A stretch of DNA of 64,000 nt from Mitsuokella multacida DSM 20544 (GTDB lineage: Bacteria; Bacillota; Negativicutes; Selenomonadales; Selenomonadaceae), in the NCBI RefSeq assembly GCF_000155955.1, contig NZ_GG697141.2, positions 630,855 through 694,854 on the forward strand, read 5' to 3'. The first letter of the stretch is position 1; every line of letters starts with the position of its first letter. Position numbers and translations under genes: made by a program. Shown here in pieces: positions 19,019 through 26,944 of this stretch. The notes under the pieces are model-generated. The model did not search any database and was not told where the DNA came from. It was given only the letters and a program-made list of their open reading frames with translations.

Positions 19019-20890
19019 ATGCGAGAGATTGGCAAATGGAGATTTGCTTCGAATAACAAGGGAATTGTCGATGGCTTCAATGATCCGGGTATTGAAACGT
19101 TCAGCGCAGATTCGATTTCGTCGATGGTTCGCGAGGTCATCCAGAATTCCGTCGATCAGCAGGTAGATGAGAGTCGCCCTGTAGTCGTCGATTTTGATTT
19201 CTTTCAAGTCACGCAGGATGAGATTCCTGGCGGCAGGCAGCTGGGGGATATCTTTGATTGCTGCATCGAAGCCTCGCAAGGAGATCGGGTGGCAACAGAC
19301 TTCTTTGAGCAGGCGAAGAAGCTTATGAAGGGCAAGATTGATGTCCTGCGCATCAGTGACCACAATACGACAGGGCTTGCTGGTGCTGAGACGAATAACA
19401 GCAAGACGCCTTGGCATCAGCTGGTCAAGGGACGTGGTTCCTCCAACAAGAATATCAATTCCGGCGGCAGCTTCGGCATTGGCAAGGCGGCGCCATTGGC
19501 TTGTTCTTATTTCCATACTATCTTCTATGCATCGAAGGCAGATACGGTGGATTCATACGTCGGCGTATCACGCCTGCTCTCATTCAAGCAGAAGGAATCT
19601 GGATTCTTTGGCAAGGAATTCACGACAACTGGTACGGGGTTCTATTCAGCTTCTGATGATATGAATGCAATCCTCAAGCCGTTCTCGATGGGTGATTTCA
19701 GACGAACGGACAATGGTACAGATATATACATCCTTGCACTTGAGAAAGACAAAGACTTGTATGGGACAATCCGCTTGGCTGTACTCAAGAATTTCTTTGT
19801 CTCAATCGAGTTCCAGAAACTCGTTGTCCACGTTGGTCAGGAAACGATTGACCGCAATACCTTAGCACAGTACATCGCACAGCTTGATGACAAAAAGTAT
19901 GCGGAACTGAAAGACTACTACAATCTCCTGATTCATCGTGATGATGATCCAGAAGATAATCGCGTTATCCCGCTGGATGCAGCAGAATACGGCGAGAAGT
20001 ATGGCATCAAAGACGGAGAATGCACCTTGCTGCTTCACCAGGGAGAGGACTTGAATCAGCGCGTTCTGATGACGAGAAAGACAGGCATGACACTGTTTCC
20101 ACAGAGTCGGCTCGGAAACAGCATCTCGTATACGGGTATTCTTCTGATTCAAGGTGATACCATGAACCAGATCTTCAAAATGATGGAGATGCCGGCACAT
20201 GACAAGTGGGAGCCAGGCCGATGCAAGGTCAAAAAGACTTTCTACGAGAACGCTTATACGGACCTGAAGAAGTATTTGCGCAAGAAAATCATCGAGAATT
20301 TCGGCGCACCGCAGCAAGATGTTGAGGTTGCCTATGGGATGGATGAATTCTTCGCCGATGCTGCAGGCGATGGGGCTCTGGATGTCGAGCTCAAGGAGCG
20401 AAAGCCAAAGGCAAAGATGATAAAGAGGAAAGCGAGCCGTCGTCGCACGGACAGAGAGGTCAAAGTGAAGGACCCGCTAGAGGAAGGCGGCCTTGGCGAT
20501 GAGCCCCGTGCAGGTGACAAGAAAGATGATACGAAAAAGAAGAGGACGACTACAAAGGATCCTGCCAAGAATACATACAATTTCAAATTCAGAGCGGTCA
20601 AGAAACGTCTAATTGCCAACAACATGGTGAATGGAGAGTATACGCTTGCGTTCACGATTCCCATCAGCAAGTCGCGCATCCGCTTGGAAGTCGTCGGGAT
20701 TGCTGAACGCGGCAATTACAAGATCCCCGTCAAAGACGTACAGATTGAGGGAAATGATTCAGCTGTAGAGGTGGAGAAGAACAGCATTACATTCGGCCCT
20801 GCCAAAAAGGGGCAGACGATTGCTGCGCATTTCTCAACGGGATTCCAAGGTCCGATGATGATGGAGGTGAACTACTATGAGGCTAAATAA
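19019..20890 (+). CDS. MORC/MutL-like GHKL ATPase, candidate defence protein
   Basis: 623 residues. All GHKL nucleotide-binding motifs are present: N-box E39...N43 in REVIQNSVD; G1 D114-x3-TGL in ISDHNTTGLAG; G2 GGSFGIGK at 149-156. The opening RFASNNKGIVDGFNDPGIETF and the later RKTGM...MPAHDKWEPGR segment match prokaryotic MORC-like ATPases, which in other bacteria accompany restriction-like or phage-defence genes. After the ATPase and S5-like region, a Lys/Arg/Asp-rich linker (about residues 460-525) leads to a beta-rich C-terminal domain. The start at 19019 follows AGAGGGGA; a 39-codon longer frame is not favoured. Codon use is more A/T-ending than the core genes. The role (ATP-driven clamp on DNA or sensor) is inference. 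Confidence 0.75.
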   Translation: MREIGKWRFASNNKGIVDGFNDPGIETFSADSISSMVREVIQNSVDQQVDESRPVVVDFDFFQVTQDEIPGGRQLGDIFDCCIEASQGDRVATDFFEQAKKLMKGKIDVLRISDHNTTGLAGAETNNSKTPWHQLVKGRGSSNKNINSGGSFGIGKAAPLACSYFHTIFYASKADTVDSYVGVSRLLSFKQKESGFFGKEFTTTGTGFYSASDDMNAILKPFSMGDFRRTDNGTDIYILALEKDKDLYGTIRLAVLKNFFVSIEFQKLVVHVGQETIDRNTLAQYIAQLDDKKYAELKDYYNLLIHRDDDPEDNRVIPLDAAEYGEKYGIKDGECTLLLHQGEDLNQRVLMTRKTGMTLFPQSRLGNSISYTGILLIQGDTMNQIFKMMEMPAHDKWEPGRCKVKKTFYENAYTDLKKYLRKKIIENFGAPQQDVEVAYGMDEFFADAAGDGALDVELKERKPKAKMIKRKASRRRTDREVKVKDPLEEGGLGDEPRAGDKKDDTKKKRTTTKDPAKNTYNFKFRAVKKRLIANNMVNGEYTLAFTIPISKSRIRLEVVGIAERGNYKIPVKDVQIEGNDSAVEVEKNSITFGPAKKGQTIAAHFSTGFQGPMMMEVNYYEAK

Positions 20891-21761
20891 GGGGCTCACT
20901 CCATATCCGGTACTCAGCAGTATGGATGACGATTATGTACGCGGCAGTTTCCGCGCGGAAGTGCAGGAAGATATCACGTTTGGGCAGTTGAAGCTCAGCA
21001 TCGACTATATGCTTGATGACCCCGGTCTTCAAAGATTGTTGACACAGGGAAAGGTCAGTTATGTGACGCATGTGGAATGTTCTCTTGTCGGCTATCGTCA
21101 GATTTTCTCATCCAAGAATGCCCATGAAGATGTAACGATTGACGCGGGAAATCTTACGAATGAAGTCGAGATCAGTACTTATATTGTTGCGACAGAGAAT
21201 ATACAAGGATATCATAATGAGCAGTTCAATGTGGGTTTTGGCAAAGATGCGTCCTTTGATATCTGGAAAGGAGGCATCCTGGCCATTGGCCCGGAGTATA
21301 CTATCGATATCAACCGTGATGGCAAGAACTACGACAAGATGGCCGATATCCTTGCCATCGCTGTCGACGAAGGAAATCCCGGCGATGTCTGGGTCGATAG
21401 CGAGGGCGATTGCCTGCGACTTTTTGTGAGCCGTGACCTCTTCAATGTCTATCACCGCCACAAGGCCAGTGATCGGTACATGATGATCCAGACATTCTTT
21501 GTCCCCGCCATCATGGAGGTCCTGATGGATATGAAAGAAGTCGATAAGGACAGCGACGAAGGGATGGATTCCTATCGCTGGTACGGTGTATTCAAGAAAC
21601 TGTTGGAACAGAACGGTATTGACATCGAGGACATCCAGCTGGGCACGGGCAGCAGCAAGAAGAATGTCGGGCGTCTTGCACAGCAGATTTTCAAATATCC
21701 TTTGCTGCATGCGATGGACGAACTAGAACGAGCAGAACGGGACGGAGGTGACGACGAATGA
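20877..21761 (+). CDS. Unknown beta-rich protein of the GHKL operon
   Basis: 294 residues; not recognised. ATG 20877 lies inside the end of the ATPase gene (14-base overlap) after GGAGGTGA, so the two are translationally coupled. The first 150 residues look mostly beta, and a central segment has alternating charged and hydrophobic residues (GPEYTIDINRDGKNYDKMADILAIAVDEGNPGDVW noted in part at nt 21292-21392). The C-terminal half is more helical and ends in an acidic/basic tail (ELERAERDGGDDE). No membrane segment, signal peptide or nuclease motif is evident. By context it is a partner or substrate adaptor of the ATPase. Confidence 0.7.
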   Translation: MRLNKGLTPYPVLSSMDDDYVRGSFRAEVQEDITFGQLKLSIDYMLDDPGLQRLLTQGKVSYVTHVECSLVGYRQIFSSKNAHEDVTIDAGNLTNEVEISTYIVATENIQGYHNEQFNVGFGKDASFDIWKGGILAIGPEYTIDINRDGKNYDKMADILAIAVDEGNPGDVWVDSEGDCLRLFVSRDLFNVYHRHKASDRYMMIQTFFVPAIMEVLMDMKEVDKDSDEGMDSYRWYGVFKKLLEQNGIDIEDIQLGTGSSKKNVGRLAQQIFKYPLLHAMDELERAERDGGDDE

Positions 21762-22546
21762 GACTGCAGTACTTGACCGATGAAGGCATCCAATATCTGA
21801 AAGGCAATTTTGAAGCAAATCTGCCGCGTTACATCCAGCGAGATTCGGCCTACTTCGCTGACCTGTTGAAAAAACAGGATTTCCTGCAGGATACTGGATA
21901 CGATTTTAATTCCTTTGCATCCAATCTGCAGGTGACAGACGATGCTTCCACCGATGACGTCCATAATGCCGAGGTCATCCATCGTGCCCTCAGTGATCTC
22001 CCGTATTATATGGCAATCGACGAGAAGATATGGGCTGCGCTGTTGCACACCTATCTATTTGATTTCGTCTGCGAGAAGAAAAAAGACCTCTTGGATGAGA
22101 ATGTCCGGGATTACCAGAATAAGATTTACAATTCTTTCTTCACCTATACGAGACACGGCAAGCGCAGGGGAACCTTCGTCAACTGTGTTGCCAGTCTTTA
22201 CTGGGGCGCTGAGATGGTCTACGACCCAAGCAACCACGATGATCCCTATGGTTTGCTTAAAGAGATTGCGGCTACAGGATATCCGAGCACGATTGTCATC
22301 TTCTCGTCCAGCCGCATCCTTGGTCGGCGGGAGACATGCATCGGCTTCCTCAAGGCAATCCGCAAATTGCGTATGGCGCAAAAGTGGAATGTCGACCGCC
22401 CAGCAGTCGTCTCAGGCATCAAATACCTCAATCTCATCGCAGGACTGAGCATGCTCGACATGCGGTCCGAAGAAGAGATAGAGCATATAACCGAAATGTT
22501 CTACCAAGGATATTTCCAGAACCAAGAGCACAAGGACGAGCAGTAG
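21758..22546 (+). CDS. DUF6339-like protein of the GHKL operon
   Basis: 262 residues. The start overlaps the previous stop (ATGA). The opening LQYLTDEGIQYLKGNFEANL, a middle IWAALLHTYLFDFV, and a later RRGTFVNCVASLYWGAEMV resemble, from memory, proteins catalogued as DUF6339; this needs a profile search. Mostly alpha-helical, soluble, with no known catalytic motif. No terminator follows, so the operon transcript probably ends at the hairpin of small-RNA copy 2 (22727-22751). Confidence 0.65.
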   Translation: MRLQYLTDEGIQYLKGNFEANLPRYIQRDSAYFADLLKKQDFLQDTGYDFNSFASNLQVTDDASTDDVHNAEVIHRALSDLPYYMAIDEKIWAALLHTYLFDFVCEKKKDLLDENVRDYQNKIYNSFFTYTRHGKRRGTFVNCVASLYWGAEMVYDPSNHDDPYGLLKEIAATGYPSTIVIFSSSRILGRRETCIGFLKAIRKLRMAQKWNVDRPAVVSGIKYLNLIAGLSMLDMRSEEEIEHITEMFYQGYFQNQEHKDEQ

Positions 22547-22575
22547 TGATAGTATAACTGCGTTGCATGACTCGA

Positions 22576-22605
22576 TTGACTTTTCCTCTATCTTTGTGGT
22601 ATACT
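22576..22605 (+). promoter_or_regulatory. Promoter of small RNA copy 2
   Basis: TTGACT (22576-22581), 18-bp spacer, TATACT (22600-22605). Confidence 0.75.
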
Positions 22606-22611
22606 TTGCAT

Positions 22612-22751
22612 AGATAAAAAGAGCGAACCTAAGATGGTCGGCTCGGCATATCTGGTGACTAAAAAGTTTTTTCAGCCATACAAACAGCGTTGGCAGACGC
22701 TGATGGCCACCGTACATCCTGAGAAAGTCGTCCGTAGTGGGACGGCTTTTT
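22612..22751 (+). ncRNA. Structured small RNA, copy 2 (candidate type I antitoxin)
   Basis: About 140 nt. The hairpin GCCAT (22675-22679)/ATGGC (22703-22707) with CAGCGT/ACGCTG is conserved with copy 1 despite a changed loop. It ends in a terminator (GTCGTCC 22727-22733, GGACGGC 22740-22746, T-run). The same hairpin can stop transcription arriving from the opposite strand, where the small membrane-peptide gene ends at 22776. The RNA and the peptide mRNA therefore overlap at their 3' ends, the arrangement of TxpA/RatA-type toxin-antitoxin pairs. Confidence 0.55.
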
Positions 22752-22775
22752 CATTTGTGGACGTACGCCGAAGGG

Positions 22776-22943
22776 TTACTTGCGAATGATGCGGAGCAGT
22801 TCCAGCAGGAACTTTCCGTCAATGACCCCGAAGGAAGCCAATACGATCAAGGCGAGGAAGACCAGCACCGAGAGTGCAGCCAGTCCGCAGACCGTGAGGA
22901 TTGCGACCTCCGAGGAGAGAAATGCTTCCATGGAAGCAGGCAT
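22776..22943 (-). CDS. Small hydrophobic membrane peptide, candidate type I toxin
   Basis: 55 residues, read on the minus strand from ATG (22943) to TAA (22776). Residues 12-40 form one strongly hydrophobic helix (SEVAILTVCGLAALSVLVFL and on), followed by a basic end (RIIRK). Its own promoter is at 23074-23102, leaving a 5' leader of about 120 nt with hairpins, including ACGTGA/TCACGT just before the start. The ribosome site is weak, and a second ATG (22931) is possible. It is convergent with small-RNA copy 2. Hydrophobic pattern and context support a real gene; the toxin role is inferred. Other options are a membrane regulatory peptide or a chance frame. Confidence 0.5.
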   Translation of the reverse strand: MPASMEAFLSSEVAILTVCGLAALSVLVFLALIVLASFGVIDGKFLLELLRIIRK

Positions 22944-23073
22944 TCGTCACGTGACACCAGAGGCATCACGTCCCTTTCTTGTTTGGATTTATGCCAGAGC
23001 CAGACGGCTCGATTACCGATGACCATCAATTGCATCGTAGATGACAGCAATTGCTGTGTTCGCTCTAAAACAT

Positions 23074-23102
23074 AGTATAGCAGGAATACAAGATGTCAGC
23101 AA
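23074..23102 (-). promoter_or_regulatory. Promoter of the small membrane-peptide gene
   Basis: Minus strand: TTGCTG (23097-23102), 17-bp spacer, TATACT (23074-23079). The transcript starts near 23067 with AGAGCGAAC (23058-23066), the same 9-mer found near the 5' end of both small RNAs. Confidence 0.6.
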
Positions 23103-23154
23103 GGAATCTTGAAGGGGATTCTATGGAGTAGGGTGTGTTATACCCTACTGCTCG

Positions 23155-23703
23155 TTAGGCTCCCGTAGAGGGCGCTGGCCTGCTGGCTTCTGGCTGTGGG
23201 AACTGCTCGGGCAGGAAACGTAGCAGTGGCCGGTAGACCGCGAGGAAGAGGCCGACTTCCATCGGATAGCAGAGAAGGTTCTTGATGAGGCGGCTCAGGA
23301 AGATGGCCGAAGCGGCCTTGTGGTAGAAGATGGTCAGCCAGAGCGTGTTGAGGCCCAGGTGGATGAAGACCATGACGAGGAAGAACGGGATGCAGGCGCG
23401 CCGCAGCGTGACGCGCTTGCGATAGAAGAACCAGCCGTAGATATAGCCTGTGAGAAAGCCGGAGACGAGAAAGCCCGGGAAGAAGATACTCGTGCCGAGC
23501 AGGGTCGTGCCGATGAAGTCGGCGGCTGCTGCAACGAGACCAGCCTTCATGGGCCCGTACATTGCACCATAGATGGCAATCGGCAAAAAGCCGAACGTGA
23601 TGCGCACGAAGATCGTCTGGATGGCAAAGACATAGGAGAAGAGCACAGCCAGGGCTACGGAGACACCGGCATAAACGAGGGGTTTGACGGAGAATCTGGA
23701 CAT
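23155..23703 (-). CDS. folT: Folate ECF transporter, S component
   Basis: 182 residues, six predicted membrane segments. A substrate-specific S component of an energy-coupling factor transporter (the shared EcfA/T module is not in the window). The segment RITFGFLPIAIYGAMYGPMKAGLVAAAADFIG is typical of the family (part of residues 32-65). Start chosen at MSRFSVKP, after AGGAAGG. The frame extends further upstream only through the riboswitch. The preceding tetrahydrofolate riboswitch supports folate as the ligand. Confidence 0.85.
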   Translation of the reverse strand: MSRFSVKPLVYAGVSVALAVLFSYVFAIQTIFVRITFGFLPIAIYGAMYGPMKAGLVAAAADFIGTTLLGTSIFFPGFLVSGFLTGYIYGWFFYRKRVTLRRACIPFFLVMVFIHLGLNTLWLTIFYHKAASAIFLSRLIKNLLCYPMEVGLFLAVYRPLLRFLPEQFPQPEASRPAPSTGA

Positions 23704-23807
23704 GAAAAAAAGACCTTCCTTTCCATTGTGGTACGCGTACCATCGCGTACCAATGTGTCGCAGCGTTGCTGCAACAAGGAATGTCTTTAACTGCCTTCCA
23801 TGCCTGC

Positions 23808-23906
23808 AGCAGCGGGATGCAATGCTTACACCGCAGCCTGATGGCTTTCGTCCGGCTATCAACTCCCCGTATACCCGGCACTTAACGCATAAACACCTAC
23901 TCTGCT
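23808..23906 (-). promoter_or_regulatory. Tetrahydrofolate (THF) riboswitch
   Basis: Read on the minus strand, the conserved blocks occur in order: GCGTTAAGTG, GGGGAGTT, CGAAAG, GCGGTG and CATTGCATCCC, matching the THF-I aptamer pattern. P1 is AGCAG (23902-23906) with CTGCT (23808-23812); P2 is TGTTTA with TAAGCA. Between aptamer and folT a strong hairpin (CATTGGTACGCG with CGCGTACCACAATG, about 23724-23757) sits just before the ribosome site and is the likely expression platform. Confidence 0.85.
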
Positions 23907-23929
23907 TATTCTTTTGCATCGATGTCTGT

Positions 23930-23958
23930 AGTATAGCGCAGATTTTCTCGCTTGGCAA
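23930..23958 (-). promoter_or_regulatory. Promoter of the THF riboswitch-folT transcript
   Basis: Minus strand: TTGCCA (23953-23958), 17-bp spacer, TATACT (23930-23935). Transcription would begin about 20 nt before the aptamer. Confidence 0.7.
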
Positions 23959-24008
23959 CAGCAGTTCTTTTTCTGTATAAATCTGCAACGAGAGCAATGC
24001 ATCTTATC

Positions 24009-24037
24009 TTGTCGCCTGCCAGTCTCTGTAGTACAAT
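24009..24037 (+). promoter_or_regulatory. Promoter of the nucleoside phosphorylase gene
   Basis: TTGTCG (24009-24014), 17-bp spacer, TACAAT (24032-24037). Confidence 0.55.
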
Positions 24038-24099
24038 GATGCTGATGGAGCGTTTGTTCTGTCATGCAGATGATAGGTTTTGTATAAGGGGGCGTTCTT

Positions 24100-24849
24100 A
24101 TGGACAAGGAACGGAAAGTAGAGGCTCCGCAGCCGCATACGCAGCTGACACATGCGATCGGGACGGACCGGGCGATCATCATGGGGGACCCGGCGCGGGT
24201 GGATACGATTGCGAAGCTTATGGATGACCCGCAGCCTTGGGCGTTTAACCGCGAATACAAGTCGGTCGTCGGCACATACCGCGGTCAGCGGATCTTGGCG
24301 ATGTCGACGGGCATCGGGGCGCCGTCGGCTGGCATCGGTGTCGAGGAACTCCACAATGTCGGCGTGAAGTACGTCATCCGCGTGGGCTCGGCTGGCGCGA
24401 TGCAGAAGGACATCCCGCTCGGCAGGCTCGTGATTGCGGAGGGGGTCGTGCGCGATGACGGTCTCTCGCGCAAGTACGTGCCGGAGATCTATCCGGCTGT
24501 GCCGTCGTACCGGCTCCTGCACCTCGCACACCGCTATGCACCGCAGGCGGTCTACGGCATCGTGCGCTCGCATGACGGCTTCTATGTCGACGACAATGCC
24601 GAGGTCGAGTCGTTCTGGTCGAAGAAGGGCATCAAGGCGGACGACATGGAGTCGGGCATTCTCATGGTCATCGGCAGGCTGCGCGGCATAGAGACGCTGT
24701 CCATCCTCAACAACGTCGTGCTCTATCAGGGTGACCTTGCGGAAGGCGTCAACAGTCTCGTCAACAGTGCGGACCTTGTGGCGCAGGGGGAGCGCGACTC
24801 GCTGCTGACGGCGCTGAATATCCTGTCGGACAAGGAAATGGAGAAATGA
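24100..24849 (+). CDS. Uridine/nucleoside phosphorylase
   Basis: 249 residues. Phosphorolytic cleavage of a nucleoside to base and ribose 1-phosphate. Signatures: GDPARV (phosphate site), STGIGAPSAGIGVEEL, RVGSAGAM, VVRDDGLSRKYVPEIYPAVP and DDMESGILM (ribose-binding Met-Glu). The VRDDG...YVPEIYPAVP block points to the uridine phosphorylase (Udp) branch rather than DeoD. ATG 24100 follows TAAGGGGG, the same ribosome site style as the gene at 4579. It is followed one base later by pnuC, so the pair may salvage ribosides. Confidence 0.8.
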   Translation: MDKERKVEAPQPHTQLTHAIGTDRAIIMGDPARVDTIAKLMDDPQPWAFNREYKSVVGTYRGQRILAMSTGIGAPSAGIGVEELHNVGVKYVIRVGSAGAMQKDIPLGRLVIAEGVVRDDGLSRKYVPEIYPAVPSYRLLHLAHRYAPQAVYGIVRSHDGFYVDDNAEVESFWSKKGIKADDMESGILMVIGRLRGIETLSILNNVVLYQGDLAEGVNSLVNSADLVAQGERDSLLTALNILSDKEMEK

Positions 24850-24850
24850 C

Positions 24851-25563
24851 ATGACGAAACACAATTGGTTCTACAGCCAGCTCTTCACGAACTGGAAGCG
24901 CTTTGAGGTCATCTACGTGACCATCCTGATTCTCTTGCAGCTCACGGTCTTTGCCATTGTGCCAGACAGTCCAATCGGCATGATCTCGGGCTCGCGGGTG
25001 TCATTTGCCTCGTCTACGGCATGAAGGGGCGCAAGATTTCCTTTATCTTTGGCTTTATCCAGTGCGTGGCGATGACGTACGTTGCGTGGATCAGCCATGC
25101 GTACGGCTCGTTTGCAATGGACATCGTCTACGTCATCTCGCAGCCGATTGGCTGGTACCTCTGGGGACGCCAGCAGCAGACGCATTCGTTCCAGCCGGGC
25201 ACGCGCAAGAAGGTGTTCTTCGGCGCGTTTCTCGCCTGGGCCATCGGCTGGTGGGTGCTCGCGGGTGTCGGCGGTCAGCTGCCGTACTTCGACTCGATCA
25301 ACTTTGTCATCAGCTTTATCGCGCAGGTCCTCTACGTGCTCAAGTACAACGAGAACTGGTCGCTCTGGATCTTCGTCAACATCGCGAACTTTGTCTACTG
25401 GTCGATCCTGTCGGTCCAGATGATGATGGGCGACAACACGATCGGCACGCTCGGTGCAAACCTCTCGCAGGTCGCTCTGCAGGCGGCTCTGCTCTTCAAT
25501 GCAATCTATGCACAGAAAGTCTGGAGCAGCGGCGAGGCCAACAACGAAGGCGGCGCAGCCTGA
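24851..25563 (+). pseudogene. pnuC: PnuC-family nicotinamide riboside transporter, frameshifted
   Basis: ATG 24851 begins a membrane protein (MTKHNWFYSQLF...) that stops at about 25023 after a one-base loss near 24990, in GGGCTCGCGGG. Adding one C there restores GMISGLAGVICLVYGMKGRK and joins the second frame, which continues to 25563. The downstream part carries the PnuC features: GWYLWGRQQQ, several membrane helices and the ENWSLWIFVNI motif. Total intact length would be 237 residues, normal for PnuC. It follows the nucleoside phosphorylase by one base. It is either a true recent mutation or a sequencing or assembly error; no slippery sequence suggests programmed shifting. Confidence 0.8.
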
Positions 25564-25580
25564 CGATAAGTATAGAAGGC

Positions 25581-25606
25581 ATCCCTTCTCTGGGGATATC
25601 TTTTTT
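25581..25606 (+). terminator. Probable terminator after pnuC
   Basis: Short stem ATCCC (25581-25585) with GGGAT (25593-25597), then a T-run (25601-25606). The stem is weak. Confidence 0.4.
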
Positions 25607-25733
25607 GTTCTGCTGTAACTCTGTAACATCTTTTTGCTTTTTGGAAAAGGCTTCTGGAGAGTTTTGGCGAATTCAAGAAATGTAACATAGATACCGGTAA
25701 CTTAAAGCTTGACGACAGAAAGGGGCTTTTTTC

Positions 25734-26702
25734 ATGAAGATCGCTGTTGTGAATTCCTTTATGAACGATGCGCATCGTGAGAAGATATCGGCTGCGGCTG
25801 CACAGCACAGCATGGAGGTCGCATATTATAAGACGAATGACGAGGCGCTGCCGCACCTCGCGGATGTCGACATCATCTATGCGGCGGCGACGGGTGGCGG
25901 CTCGAAGCTCGCGGAGGCGGCGCCGCACCTTAAGTGGTTCTGCAGTGTGTCGGCCGGCGTTGATCCGGTGCTGAAGCCGGGCGTGCTGCCGGACGGCTGC
26001 CTGCTGTCGAATTCGTCGGGCGCGTACGGCGTGACGATTGCGGAGCACCTCGTCATGGTGACGCTGATGCTCGTGCGCCGCTATCCGGAGTACGCGGAAA
26101 TCATCCGTCGCCACGAGTGGAAGAACAACCTGCCGCTGCGCTCCATTAAGGGCAGCCGCGTGACGATTGTCGGCACGGGCGATATCGGCACGCGCTATGC
26201 GGAGCGCATCCAGTCGTTCCAGCCGGCGGCCATCATCGGCGTCAGCCGCACGGGCCGCAAGCGCAGTCCGGTCTACGACACGGTCGTCAAGCAGGAGGAG
26301 CTCGAGTCGTACCTGCCAAAGACGGACATCCTCGTTCTCTGCTTGCCGGGCACGAAGGAGACGACGAACATGATCTCACGCGAGCGCCTGGCTATGCTGC
26401 CGGAAGATGCATTCGTCATCAATGTCGGCCGCGGCAATTCGATCGACCAGGCGGCGCTCGTCGAGGCGCTCAATGCGGGGCATCTTGCTGGCGCGGCGCT
26501 CGACGTCATGGCCAAGGAGCCAATACCGGAGGGCGACCCGCTCTGGACGGCGAAGAACGTCATCCTGACGCCGCACTGCTCGGGCAAGATGACGCTCGCC
26601 TACACGCGCGACAAGACGGTCGAGATGTTCTGCGAGGACCTCGAGCACTTCGTCAAGCAGGAGCCGCTCGAGCACGAGGTCAAGCGCGACCTCGGCTACT
26701 GA
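25734..26702 (+). CDS. D-isomer-specific 2-hydroxyacid dehydrogenase family protein
   Basis: 322 residues. NAD(P)-dependent reduction or oxidation of a 2-hydroxy acid. Rossmann motif VGTGDIGTR near residue 145; catalytic Arg in NVGRGNSID (about 227), Glu in AKEPIPEGDPLW (about 256) and His in TPHCSG (about 281). ATG follows AAAGGGGC. Substrate is not evident (glyoxylate/hydroxypyruvate or phosphoglycerate-like are possible). Transcribed alone, with its own terminator. Confidence 0.8.
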   Translation: MKIAVVNSFMNDAHREKISAAAAQHSMEVAYYKTNDEALPHLADVDIIYAAATGGGSKLAEAAPHLKWFCSVSAGVDPVLKPGVLPDGCLLSNSSGAYGVTIAEHLVMVTLMLVRRYPEYAEIIRRHEWKNNLPLRSIKGSRVTIVGTGDIGTRYAERIQSFQPAAIIGVSRTGRKRSPVYDTVVKQEELESYLPKTDILVLCLPGTKETTNMISRERLAMLPEDAFVINVGRGNSIDQAALVEALNAGHLAGAALDVMAKEPIPEGDPLWTAKNVILTPHCSGKMTLAYTRDKTVEMFCEDLEHFVKQEPLEHEVKRDLGY

Positions 26703-26749
26703 CTGTATTCTGCTCCTGCAGAGCGTGTGTCTGTGTTCAAATGAAGGAA

Positions 26750-26784
26750 GAGAGCTGTTGCGCGATGCGCGGCGGCTCTTTTTT
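26750..26784 (+). terminator. Terminator of the hydroxyacid dehydrogenase gene
   Basis: AGAGC (26751-26755) with GCTCT (26775-26779), inner GCGC/GCGC, then six Ts. Confidence 0.75.
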
Positions 26785-26827
26785 CTTGTATTTCCGCTCT
26801 TTTTCAGGCTTTTTCGCGGGATACGTT

Positions 26828-26856
26828 TTGCATACCACTGGCTAAGATGATATAAT
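26828..26856 (+). promoter_or_regulatory. Promoter of pncB-aroE
   Basis: TTGCAT (26828-26833), 17-bp spacer, TATAAT (26851-26856). Confidence 0.75.
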
Positions 26857-26944
26857 TGTTACCGTATATCCATATCCGAATGTCCAAGATACTTCTATAC
26901 TAGTACGGCTGCGCTCCGGTGCGGCATCAAAGGGGTTGGCTTCA

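Larger units (their letters stand above)
22573..23102 (+). repeat. Direct repeat, copy 2, split by a small gene
   Basis: The left part (22573-22752) matches 17737-17910 and the right part (23069-23102) matches 17919-17951. About 320 bases lie between them, including the 55-residue peptide gene on the minus strand. Either copy 1 lost this segment or copy 2 gained it. Confidence 0.85.

Noticed and set aside
24985-25000. Programmed frameshift in pnuC
   Set aside because: No slippery heptamer, stop-codon context or downstream stimulatory structure is visible, and PnuC is not known to be made that way.
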